Assembly: GCA_035505775.1 (NCBI GenBank)
Contig: DATJQN010000264.1
Coordinates: 1-24,198 of the forward strand
Direction: 5' to 3'
DNA from: JAJXZP01 sp035505775
GTDB taxonomy: Bacteria > Spirochaetota > Spirochaetia > Treponematales > Rectinemataceae
DNA length: 24,198 nt
Under the pieces are notes generated by a model. That model searched no databases and was not told the DNA's origin. It saw nothing but the letters and a program-made list of their open reading frames with translations. This document shows, piece after piece, positions 1 to 7,022 of this stretch. Position 1 is the first letter of the stretch; every line of letters begins with the position of its first letter. A program made the translations under genes and the position numbers.

Positions 1-30
1 TGCGTAGCAAGGGGCGGTCGCTCCGCGGTC

Positions 31-74
31 GCGCTGCGTTCGCGCTGCGTTCGCGCTGCGTTCGCGCTGCGTTC
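31..74. repeat. Four perfect tandem copies of an 11-bp unit
   Basis: The unit GCGCTGCGTTC is repeated four times head to tail without mismatch at 31-41, 42-52, 53-63 and 64-74, followed by a diverged start of a fifth copy. The 11-bp period is not a multiple of three, so it is not a coding repeat. It lies in the non-coding stretch 1-181 upstream of the first gene; nothing else recognisable is seen there except a weak promoter close to that gene. The array may be one end of a longer repeat outside the window. Confidence 0.9.
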
Positions 75-145
75 GTGCGGCCGCCGCACGGCGAGAGGGT
101 CGGGCGATCAGAGTCAAGGTTGGGCGGGGGATATCCGGTTCACGG

Positions 146-174
146 TTGCGTCGGCGTGAGTCGCACGCTACTCT
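146..174 (+). promoter_or_regulatory. Weak candidate promoter of the cyclic-nucleotide/mla operon
   Basis: TTGCGT at 146-151 is followed after 17 nt by TACTCT at 169-174. Each hexamer matches only 3 of 6 consensus bases. The -10-like box ends 7 nt before the ATG at 182, so transcription would start at or next to the start codon, the geometry of a leaderless mRNA. The G-run at 176-180 is only one base from the ATG, too close to act as a normal ribosome binding site. Confidence 0.3.
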
Positions 175-181
175 TGGGGGC

Positions 182-2287
182 ATGGACGAAAGGCTCATCG
201 ACCTCATCTCGGCGATAGTCCCCTTCCGGTATCTTCGCGGAGACGAGCTCAGGGCCCTGCTCGGGGACTCCCGACACCGACAGTATTCCGCCGGGGAGGT
301 CCTGATCGAACAAGGGGACCCCTCATCGGATGAGGTCTTCGTCCTGGTGTCGGGGTCGGTCGAGTCCGTGGACAGCTCCCGCACGCCGCCCTTCCGAATG
401 AACGTCATCGAGTCGGGGTCCTACTTCGGCGAGCGCTCCTGCCTCCTCGGGCATCCTCGCCTTTTCGAGATGCGCGCCCTCGAGGACTCGGCCTGCCTGG
501 TAATCCCCGGCCAGCGATTCCTGCGGCTGATTGCCGAGTCGCGTTCCTTCGCGCAGGCATTCGGCGTAAAGCTCCGGGAGGGGCTGGGGCTCTTCGAGGC
601 CTTTGACCGTTTCAACGCCGAGATACTGCGCTCCGTCGCCCTCGGCAACATCGACGTGCGGCGCCTCGTGGAACAGTACAAAGCCATAGAGCCCGCCCTG
701 CACCCTCTGGTCAACGACGAGGCGAGCATTGACTGGGCCGCCCTCGCGTATGCGGTACGGAGACTCCCGAACAATCTTACGCGGACTTTCGTCTTCCTGC
801 TCACGGACAACCTGCCCACGGTCTACGCCAGCCCGGACCGGCTCTTTCCCTTCGTTGCCACCGAAGCGCGCCATCGATTCATCTACGAGATGATGGGCGG
901 CAAGGACATGGTGCTCATCAGGGACGGCCTCTCCGACCTCGTGGACTTTGTCACCTGCCTGTGCATTTTCGCGGTCGAAGCCCGGAAGATCCGCTACCGT
1001 CTGAACCATCCGGACCTGCTCGTCAAGCTCGTCGGCTCGACCCCGTCGCGCCGCGAAGCCGATCGCCTGACAAGCGGCTGCGGCCGCAGGGCCTCGGATG
1101 TCCTCGGCGCCGATTCGGGATCATGCCAGGATCCGGCCGAGGATGCCGCGCTTGCCAGCCTTCCTTTCGATCAAACCGAGCGCGAGGAGCTCAAGCGGAT
1201 CTGGCCCGTCGGCACCTCGGCCCGGGTGCGGGACATCGTGTTTCACAGGCAGGCCTTCTCCGTCGACGTGCGCAAGCAGGTCAACAATTACAACAGCCGG
1301 CTGGCCGAGCTCTGGGCGAGCCAGGTGGGCGCGGCGGCCGAGCGGCTCACCGGTGCCAGGCCGAGCGACTTCCCCGAGGAGCTCGAGGTCCACATCATTT
1401 CGTCGAATACGCACTCGGTCTCGAATTGCCTCAATCCCTTTTTCGCGAGGCACAAGGAGGCGATGCTCGAATGGGCCCAGGCGGAAGGACTACGGGAGCC
1501 CGGCTGGCACGAGGCTTTTGACGAGGTCTACAATGTGTCCCGCCAGTGGCTGGGCGCCTTCCCGGAACGACGGACCGAGCTCGCCGCGACGGAGTCGGAC
1601 TGCGGCATCATCCGGCTCCCCGAGACGATCACGACCGGGATTCAGGTCCAGCTCATAGACGCCGCAGGCGTCTGCGATCGTGCGGTGGATCCATGGGTGA
1701 AGAATCTCCGCTGTCCCGAGCGCGCTCTCATCGTCAACATCGACTACGCCTTCGGGGAACAGGCCGAGGAGATCATGCGCAGCCTCCTCCTCCTCTTCGG
1801 GCACAACGTGCGCAGCCTCAACGTGCTCGGGAAGGCGGGCTCGCTGGTGGGTTCCCGCGGCGACATTCTCCTGCCCACGGCTTTCGTGGAGCAGGCAAAC
1901 GATGCCTTCCAGCCCCTCCCCGGCGAAGGTCCCGAAGTCGTATCGCGACTCGAGAGAGCGCTGCCCGGTCGGAGCGTCCATTGCGGACCCCTCCTCACCG
2001 TGGGGGGGACCCTGCTCCAGAACCGCGACATGCTCCAGTTCTACAACAAAATCTGGAGCTGCATAGGGCTGGAAATGGAAGGGATATGGTATCTTCGGGC
2101 CCTGCTCGAGGCCGAGGAACTCGGCGTGCTGCGCTCCGGCGCTCGCAGGAGATTCTTGTATTATGTCAGTGATCTTCCCCTGGCAAGCGGGCAGAGCCTG
2201 TCGGAGAGAATGAGTCCGGTCGAGGGCATTCCGCCGCTGTACGCAATCACGCGGGAAGTCCTGTCGGGTCTCTTCGGGGCCGGATAA
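182..2287 (+). CDS. Cyclic nucleotide-binding domain protein with DUF6909-like and nucleoside-phosphorylase-like C-terminal region
   Basis: This 701-residue protein has no signal peptide or membrane segment, so it is probably cytoplasmic. Residues about 12-125 form a CRP-type cyclic-nucleotide-binding domain. The phosphate-binding cassette is recognisable at YFGE (81-84) and PR (92-93), but the usual Ser/Thr-Ala after the Arg is replaced by Leu-Phe, so the ligand may not be standard cAMP. The central part resembles the DUF6909 family (a memory-based match, moderately sure). The last ~150 residues contain VNIDYAFGEQAEEI and, at 629-634, GLEMEG followed by YYVSDLPL. These resemble the ribose-contacting Met-Glu motif and last strand of nucleoside phosphorylases/AMP nucleosidases, which is inference. 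No DNA-binding domain is seen. An in-frame TTG at 146 would add 12 residues; ATG 182 was preferred because the CNB domain begins right after it. It is followed 24 nt later by mlaE and is probably the first gene of that operon. Confidence 0.8.
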   Translation: MDERLIDLISAIVPFRYLRGDELRALLGDSRHRQYSAGEVLIEQGDPSSDEVFVLVSGSVESVDSSRTPPFRMNVIESGSYFGERSCLLGHPRLFEMRALEDSACLVIPGQRFLRLIAESRSFAQAFGVKLREGLGLFEAFDRFNAEILRSVALGNIDVRRLVEQYKAIEPALHPLVNDEASIDWAALAYAVRRLPNNLTRTFVFLLTDNLPTVYASPDRLFPFVATEARHRFIYEMMGGKDMVLIRDGLSDLVDFVTCLCIFAVEARKIRYRLNHPDLLVKLVGSTPSRREADRLTSGCGRRASDVLGADSGSCQDPAEDAALASLPFDQTEREELKRIWPVGTSARVRDIVFHRQAFSVDVRKQVNNYNSRLAELWASQVGAAAERLTGARPSDFPEELEVHIISSNTHSVSNCLNPFFARHKEAMLEWAQAEGLREPGWHEAFDEVYNVSRQWLGAFPERRTELAATESDCGIIRLPETITTGIQVQLIDAAGVCDRAVDPWVKNLRCPERALIVNIDYAFGEQAEEIMRSLLLLFGHNVRSLNVLGKAGSLVGSRGDILLPTAFVEQANDAFQPLPGEGPEVVSRLERALPGRSVHCGPLLTVGGTLLQNRDMLQFYNKIWSCIGLEMEGIWYLRALLEAEELGVLRSGARRRFLYYVSDLPLASGQSLSERMSPVEGIPPLYAITREVLSGLFGAG

Positions 2288-2311
2288 AATGCGTCGGTGT
2301 CCGAGGTATCG

Positions 2312-3151
2312 ATGAGCGAAGCGAATGCACGCAGAGAGGAACCCCGGGCCCCGCGGAAGGTCACCGGGGATATCTTCGATCGCATCGGCGGAAGCCTGAG
2401 GCGAAGAGCGGGCGAATTCCTGTACGGATTCGGCTTTTTTCTCAACGTGGTCAAGGAAGCGGCCCTCCTGTTCAGGAGGCGACAGGTCGGATTCAGGGTG
2501 CTCGTAAACCAGATCCTGTTCACCGGCGTCGAGGCCCTCCGCATCTCGGCGGTCACCGCGGTCGCGATCGGAGCGGCCATAAATCTGATCGGCACCTCCC
2601 TTCTGGCCGAGTTCGGCCAGAGCCGGGTGATGTACACGATGCTCATCATCGTCATCACGAGAGAGCTCGGCCCGCTGCTGACGGCCTTCATCGTCATAGC
2701 GCGTTCCGGGACGGCCATCGCGACGGAACTCGGCGGGATGGTCGTCGCGCACGAAATCGAGGCCTACGTATCCGTCGGGGTGAACCCCATCGCCTACCTC
2801 GCGGCGCCGCGGTTTCTCGGAGTCGTCGTGTCCATGCTCGTGCTCAACGTGTACTTCAACCTGTTCGGACTGCTCGGCTCCTTCGCTGTCGTGCAGCTCA
2901 TCAAACCCATCGGCATCGAAGAGTACTTCAGGAATCTGGTGGCGGTCCTGCGCCCCGGCGACCTGGGCATGGGACTGCTCAAGGCTCTGGTCTTCGGCGT
3001 GATACTCTCGGTTGTCGCCCTGTATCGAGGGTTCTCCGTGGAGCGCTCGTCCACGGAAGTCCCCGTGGCCGGCATCCGCGCCGTGGGATCGAGCTTCATG
3101 CTCATCATCGGCGCCGACGTCGTGCTCACGGCGATGCAGTACCTGGGGTAG
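2312..3151 (+). CDS. mlaE: MlaE-family lipid transport permease
   Basis: This is the integral inner-membrane permease of an Mla/Mce-type phospholipid ABC transporter. It has 279 residues from ATG 2312, which has GAGGT at 2303-2307 and good spacing; an in-frame GTG at 2297 would add five residues but has no such site. The family hallmark is clear: RELGPLLTAFIVIARSG, followed by ELGGM and HEIEA, the cytoplasmic coupling region that contacts the ATPase. Hydrophobic helices follow (PRFLGVVVSMLVLNVYF; GLLKALVFGVILSVVALY; and a C-terminal helix). The N-terminal ~45 residues are basic and probably cytoplasmic, followed by an amphipathic interfacial helix as in known MlaE. It lies 24 nt after the cyclic-nucleotide-binding gene and 4 nt before mlaF. 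Confidence 0.95.
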   Translation: MSEANARREEPRAPRKVTGDIFDRIGGSLRRRAGEFLYGFGFFLNVVKEAALLFRRRQVGFRVLVNQILFTGVEALRISAVTAVAIGAAINLIGTSLLAEFGQSRVMYTMLIIVITRELGPLLTAFIVIARSGTAIATELGGMVVAHEIEAYVSVGVNPIAYLAAPRFLGVVVSMLVLNVYFNLFGLLGSFAVVQLIKPIGIEEYFRNLVAVLRPGDLGMGLLKALVFGVILSVVALYRGFSVERSSTEVPVAGIRAVGSSFMLIIGADVVLTAMQYLG

Positions 3152-3155
3152 GGCC

Positions 3156-4121
3156 GTGAGCGCTGTCCCGATCATCGAGCTGCGCAACGCCGGCGCGCGC
3201 AGGGGCGACTACGAGATCCTCCGCGATGTCAGCTTTGCGCTCCCGGAAAACTCGGTTGCCTTTTTCATGGGCGTGGCCGGCTCGGGGAAGTCGGCGCTCC
3301 TCAAGACGGCCGCGGGTCTCAGGCCCGCCGATTCGGGCGAGGTCCTGTTCCGCGGAATCTCCCTCTCCAGGATGAGCCGGCGGGAGGAAGCGCAGTTCCG
3401 GCGTGTCAGCGCCTTCGTCTTCCAGGACGCGGCTCTCTGGGCGAACCAGAGTCTGTTCGACAACCTCGCGCTCCCTGCCCGCGTCCACGATCCGACGCAA
3501 TCCAAGGCCGAGCTCGAGCGGGTCGTGCGGCGGGCGGTGGAGCTGGTCGGTTACGAGGAGGATCTCCGCTCCCGCCCTTCGGACCTCTCCTCGGGCGAGC
3601 GCCGGATCGTGGGCCTCGCCCGGGCCTTGGTCCTGGACCCGGAACTGCTGTTCATGGACGAACCCTTCGCCAACCTCGACGAGTCCGCCGTCGAGCGCGT
3701 GAGCGGGATCATCGGAGCCCTCAAGAAGCGCGGGCGGAGCATAGCGATCGTCACGGGCCAGTCGGACTTTGTGAGCACCCATGCCGATTATGTCGCCGTG
3801 CTCGGCGGTGGCGGCCTGCGCGCCTTCGGCACCTACGAGGAGGCAGTCGGCTGGACCGACCCGTCGATCCGGGCCGTCACGGGCAGGCTGCGGGCCCGGA
3901 GAGCCGGGAGCTCGGCGCCGGCCGTCTGGGGCCTGGCCGGGGCCTGGGCCGAGGCGCTTGCCGAGGACAAGGCCGTGCTCGATTCCGAGTCGGGCGCCGC
4001 GGACCGAAGCGCTCCGACCGGGACTGCCGAGACCCTGGGAGACCTGATAAACGCGCTTCCGATCGAGGAAGATGACGAGGAGCGCGGCGCCGCGCCTGAA
4101 AATGGGGGAAACGGAGCATGA
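3156..4121 (+). CDS. mlaF: MlaF-family ABC transporter ATP-binding protein with acidic C-terminal tail
   Basis: This is the ATPase that powers the MlaE/MlaD lipid transporter. It has 321 residues from GTG 3156, chosen because it starts 4 nt after mlaE and just ahead of the first beta strand (IIELRN). Walker A is GVAGSGKS (39-46), the Q-loop is FQDAALW, the signature is LSSGE, and Walker B with the catalytic Glu is LLFMDEP followed by the D-loop ANLD. The ABC core ends near residue 235. About 80 further residues follow that are rich in Ala, Gly, Asp and Glu and end in a DDEERGAAPENGG stretch. MlaF homologues I know are about 270 residues, so this tail is longer than usual. The gene overlaps mlaD by ATGA at 4118-4121, suggesting translational coupling. 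Confidence 0.94.
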   Translation: MSAVPIIELRNAGARRGDYEILRDVSFALPENSVAFFMGVAGSGKSALLKTAAGLRPADSGEVLFRGISLSRMSRREEAQFRRVSAFVFQDAALWANQSLFDNLALPARVHDPTQSKAELERVVRRAVELVGYEEDLRSRPSDLSSGERRIVGLARALVLDPELLFMDEPFANLDESAVERVSGIIGALKKRGRSIAIVTGQSDFVSTHADYVAVLGGGGLRAFGTYEEAVGWTDPSIRAVTGRLRARRAGSSAPAVWGLAGAWAEALAEDKAVLDSESGAADRSAPTGTAETLGDLINALPIEEDDEERGAAPENGGNGA

Positions 4122-5137
4122 AATTTCGAATCAAGTACGCAGACAAGATCGTCGGTCTATTCGTCGTGCTCGCGACCCTGGCGCTGGCGGCGGGGATAAT
4201 CCTTCTCGGGGCGAATCAGCGCTGGTTTTCCCGCGACTACCGTTTCACGACCAGGCTCAATTCGGCCGCCGGCGCGTCTCCGGGCACGGCGATCTACATG
4301 AAAGGATTCCAGGTCGGGAAGATCCAGCGAGTCCGTCTCAACGACCAAAATGAAGTCGACGTGGATTTCGTGATCTTCGACAACTACTACCCCAAGGTGC
4401 GCGAGAACTCGATACTCGAGCTTGTCACGTCGCCCATCGGCCTCGGCACGCAGCTCCTCTTCCATCCGGGCAAGAGCAGTACGGTCCTCAAGGAAGGAAG
4501 TTTCATCCCGCTGGCCGATTCCCCCGAGGGCAAGGACCTTATCGATCAGGAGCTGGTCGACATTCCACCCAAGGACGACACGGTCACCCGCCTGCTCGCG
4601 GACGTGAGCCCCCTGCTGGAGAATCTCAACAAGACCGTCGTCACGGTCAACCGGACGATCACCGAGCTCAATCGGGCAATCGCCGGGCAGAGCACGACGC
4701 CGCTCGCCAACATCGTGAATCAGGCCTCGGACGCCATGGCCAAGGTGAACGACCTGACCGGCTCGATCGGCGCGATCGCCGACAACCTGAAGGCCACCAC
4801 CGATGCCCTCCGGGATCCGACCGGGCTTGTGCCCAAGCTTCTGGACGCCAAGGGCTCCCTCAAGACGCTGCTGGATGACAAGGGGCAGCTCTATTCGAGC
4901 GTGACTTCGAGCCTGACCGCGCTGCAGGCGACGCTGAAGAACGTGCAGGACATAGCTGCATCGCTGAACGCACAGATGCCGAGCATCGCCGTGACGCTCG
5001 ACGAGGGACGGGCCGCGATCAAGCAGGCCCAGGACGTCCTGGAGGGATTGAAGAACAATCCCCTGCTCCGGGGCGGCATTCCGCAGAAGACCGAGCAACA
5101 GGCCACCTATCAAAGCATGAGGGAGGGACAATTCTGA
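4118..5137 (+). CDS. mlaD: MlaD/MCE-domain lipid-transport protein
   Basis: This is the membrane-anchored MCE subunit that forms the periplasmic lipid-binding ring of the transporter. It has 339 residues. One N-terminal transmembrane helix (about 11-31, IVGLFVVLATLALAAGIILL) is followed by a single MCE domain (about 41-135) with the typical core AAGASPGTAIYMKGFQVGKI and TSPIGLGTQLLFHPG. Residues about 150-320 are long helices with heptad-like hydrophobics and Asn/Thr/Ala-rich stretches, as expected for the coiled-coil barrel or needle of longer MCE proteins. The start overlaps the mlaF stop (ATGA), with a GGGGGAAACGGAG tract just upstream. The stop shares one base with the next start (TGATG at 5135-5139). 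No MlaC-like or STAS-domain MlaB-like gene is seen in the window. Confidence 0.93.
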   Translation: MKFRIKYADKIVGLFVVLATLALAAGIILLGANQRWFSRDYRFTTRLNSAAGASPGTAIYMKGFQVGKIQRVRLNDQNEVDVDFVIFDNYYPKVRENSILELVTSPIGLGTQLLFHPGKSSTVLKEGSFIPLADSPEGKDLIDQELVDIPPKDDTVTRLLADVSPLLENLNKTVVTVNRTITELNRAIAGQSTTPLANIVNQASDAMAKVNDLTGSIGAIADNLKATTDALRDPTGLVPKLLDAKGSLKTLLDDKGQLYSSVTSSLTALQATLKNVQDIAASLNAQMPSIAVTLDEGRAAIKQAQDVLEGLKNNPLLRGGIPQKTEQQATYQSMREGQF

Positions 5138-6111
5138 TGGGATCCAGATCGAACTTCCCGACCCCCGGCCTGATCTCATGGCTCGCTGCGGCGTCAGCGG
5201 TGGCCCTTCTGGCCCTGTCCTGCTCATCCGCGCCCAAACCGCCCGATGCCGTCTTCGACGTCAAGAACAAGGCGGCGGACTACTCAAAACTCGCGGATGG
5301 CTTCATGGCGGACGCGCAGTACGAGTCCGCGGAAAAATACTATCGGGAGGCGCTCCAGGCGGACTCCTCGGTCGACAATCTGGCGGGCGTTTCAGTCGCC
5401 CATGCATCGCTCGGCCGCGTTTACCTCGCCGTGAACCGGCCGGACGACGCCCGCACGGAGTTCACCAGCGCGCTCGAGTACGCCACGATGGCGCACTCCG
5501 GACCGGATGCCTCGCTTGCGACTTCCGGTCTCGGGGAGGTGATGTATGCACACGGTGAGAAGGAGGAGGCCCTCGCCGCATTCGAGAGCGCAGCCGCGCT
5601 CGCCGGCAAGGATGCAAAGTCCCTCGCCGTCGCCCTGCATGATGCGGGCGTCGCCAAAGCGGCGCTGGGAAGAACTGAAGAAGCGATGAGCGATCTTCAG
5701 CGGGCTTCGTCGCTGAATCAGGAGCTCAAGCGCTGGACCGAACTGGCTTCCAACAGATACGTCATGGCCTCGATCCTTGGGACGAGCGGGCGGCTCCAGG
5801 AGGCTTTGGCCATGGCACTCAAGGCCCTCGAAGCGGACAAGAACGCCGAGAATGGACGCGGCGTCGCCCAGGACCTGGAAGCCCTGGCGCGACTGTCCTA
5901 TAAGCTCGGCCAGAAGGAGACCGCCTGGAACTACTGGCGCAGAGCCTTCGATTCCTCTCTGTCGGTCGAGGAGCCCTCCGTCGTCAGGGATTCGCTCGTG
6001 GCGCTTGCGGCGCTCGCGGATGAGCTCGGCAAGCCCGACGAGAAGGCTCGCTACAGCGCCCTCCTTGCGAAGCTCGATGCGGCCCAGGCAGCGAGCCAAG
6101 CGGGGAAATGA
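5137..6111 (+). CDS. TPR-repeat lipoprotein, last gene of the mla operon
   Basis: This 324-residue exported lipoprotein has a hydrophobic signal (residues 12-28) ending in LLALSC. Cys29 is the probable lipidated residue; the Ser at -1 and Leu at -4 fit the relaxed spirochaetal lipobox better than the enterobacterial one. The mature part is a string of helix pairs of about 34-40 residues with TPR-type spacing. Examples are the segments containing AQYESAEKYYREALQ, ASLGRVYLAVNRPDDARTEF, EEALAAFESAAALAG, LQEALAMALKALEADK and KLGQKETAWNYWRRAF. TPRs bind proteins rather than lipids, so it may be a scaffold or outer-membrane partner of the Mla system; this is inferred only from its position, overlapping mlaD by one base. 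No clear terminator follows in the 88 bp before the convergent pyrH. Confidence 0.85.
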   Translation: MGSRSNFPTPGLISWLAAASAVALLALSCSSAPKPPDAVFDVKNKAADYSKLADGFMADAQYESAEKYYREALQADSSVDNLAGVSVAHASLGRVYLAVNRPDDARTEFTSALEYATMAHSGPDASLATSGLGEVMYAHGEKEEALAAFESAAALAGKDAKSLAVALHDAGVAKAALGRTEEAMSDLQRASSLNQELKRWTELASNRYVMASILGTSGRLQEALAMALKALEADKNAENGRGVAQDLEALARLSYKLGQKETAWNYWRRAFDSSLSVEEPSVVRDSLVALAALADELGKPDEKARYSALLAKLDAAQAASQAGK

Positions 6112-6199
6112 GCGCAACGGAGAATGGAGCGCGGTTCCCGGCGGGCTCGCGATCCGTGCCTGCGCGGTGTCGGAAGGCTTCGTGTGCTTCAACACCCCA

Positions 6200-6901
6200 C
6201 TATGGGAGCGGACCGATAGTCGTTCCCGCGTAAGGCTTGTCTTCCAGAATATTCCGCACGTTGTCGAGGTCGCGGCCTGCCGCGCAGATCACCCTGAGCC
6301 CCGACTCTGCGGCCTGTCGCGATGCCACGGGGTCGAAGGGCAGATTCTTTCCCGGGCTCCAGACCTCGCCCACGAGCTTCCGGAAGCCGTTCCAGCCGAT
6401 CTTTTCGATGGGTGCCGCCTGGGGATCGAGCTTGGGATCCCCGCTGAACACGGTGGCGATGTTTGACAGATTCAGGACAGTCCCGGCTCCGAACTTCTGC
6501 GCGAGGAGCACGGCATCGAAGTCCGTCGAGAAGCCCGGCTTCCAGCCGGCCGCCACCAGGACTCTCCCCATGAAAAGCGAAACGGTGCTTGGATCGATGA
6601 CCACATCCTGAGGGCAGAGCTCGCCGAACACGGCCTTGACGAGCTGGGCGTTGAGCCGCGTGGCCATCACGCCGATCCAGTCCTGGGCTTCGTCGGAGCA
6701 GGCCTCCGTGCCGACCATGCATTCCCGGTAGGCCTTCTGCCACTGGCGGGCGGCGCCGCCCCCGCCGACGACCAGTATCGCGCGACGCGTCTCGTCCACG
6801 GCAAGGTACTCGCGGACAAGCCGCACGAAGGCCATGATGAAGGCGCTGTCGGGGCCGTCGGGCGCCACGATGGAACCCCCGAGGGAGATCACTGTTGTCA
6901 C
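6200..6901 (-). CDS. pyrH: UMP kinase, archaeal/spirochaetal type
   Basis: This enzyme phosphorylates UMP to UDP in the cytoplasm for pyrimidine nucleotide synthesis. It has 233 residues of the amino-acid-kinase fold. The N-terminal Gly-rich loop is ISLGGSIVAPDG, the second is VVGGGGAARQW, and FSTDFDAVLLAQKFGAGTVLNLSN is followed by a Ser-Gly-Asp-Pro motif (IATVFSGDPKLDP), which fits the nucleotide-binding core. These traits and the short length match the archaeal-type PyrH (TIGR02076) found in archaea and spirochaetes rather than the ordinary bacterial hexameric PyrH. The start is GTG 6901, supported by a GGAGG site (complement of 6908-6912) at 6 nt and by a good promoter at 6921-6949, so it can be transcribed separately from the fecR-type gene 121 bp upstream. 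Confidence 0.9.
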   Translation of the reverse strand: MTTVISLGGSIVAPDGPDSAFIMAFVRLVREYLAVDETRRAILVVGGGGAARQWQKAYRECMVGTEACSDEAQDWIGVMATRLNAQLVKAVFGELCPQDVVIDPSTVSLFMGRVLVAAGWKPGFSTDFDAVLLAQKFGAGTVLNLSNIATVFSGDPKLDPQAAPIEKIGWNGFRKLVGEVWSPGKNLPFDPVASRQAAESGLRVICAAGRDLDNVRNILEDKPYAGTTIGPLP

Positions 6902-6920
6902 ATCGAGCCTCCGGTCATCA

Positions 6921-6949
6921 ATAATACCGGGCGCGGCGCCGAGCGTAAA
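6921..6949 (-). promoter_or_regulatory. Promoter of pyrH
   Basis: On the minus strand TTTACG (6949-6944, 4 of 6) and TATTAT (6926-6921, 5 of 6) are separated by exactly 17 nt. Predicted transcription starts near 6914, about 12 nt before the GTG and just ahead of the GGAGG ribosome binding site, giving a very short leader. Confidence 0.6.
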
Positions 6950-7022
6950 GCACGAGGCCCGCGCGGAAGAACTGCCTCCGCGGGGCCCCGGCTCATCTGG
7001 GAGTCAATGTCATGTGGTCCGT

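Noticed and set aside
1490..3187. Antisense open frame of 565 codons opposite the cyclic-nucleotide gene and mlaE
   Set aside because: It has the same GC-rich shadow effect and a His/Asp/Glu/Arg-rich translation without recognisable motifs; the plus-strand genes explain the sequence.
6112..6199. Search for a terminator between the TPR lipoprotein gene and pyrH
   Set aside because: No stable stem followed by a U-run was found on either strand.
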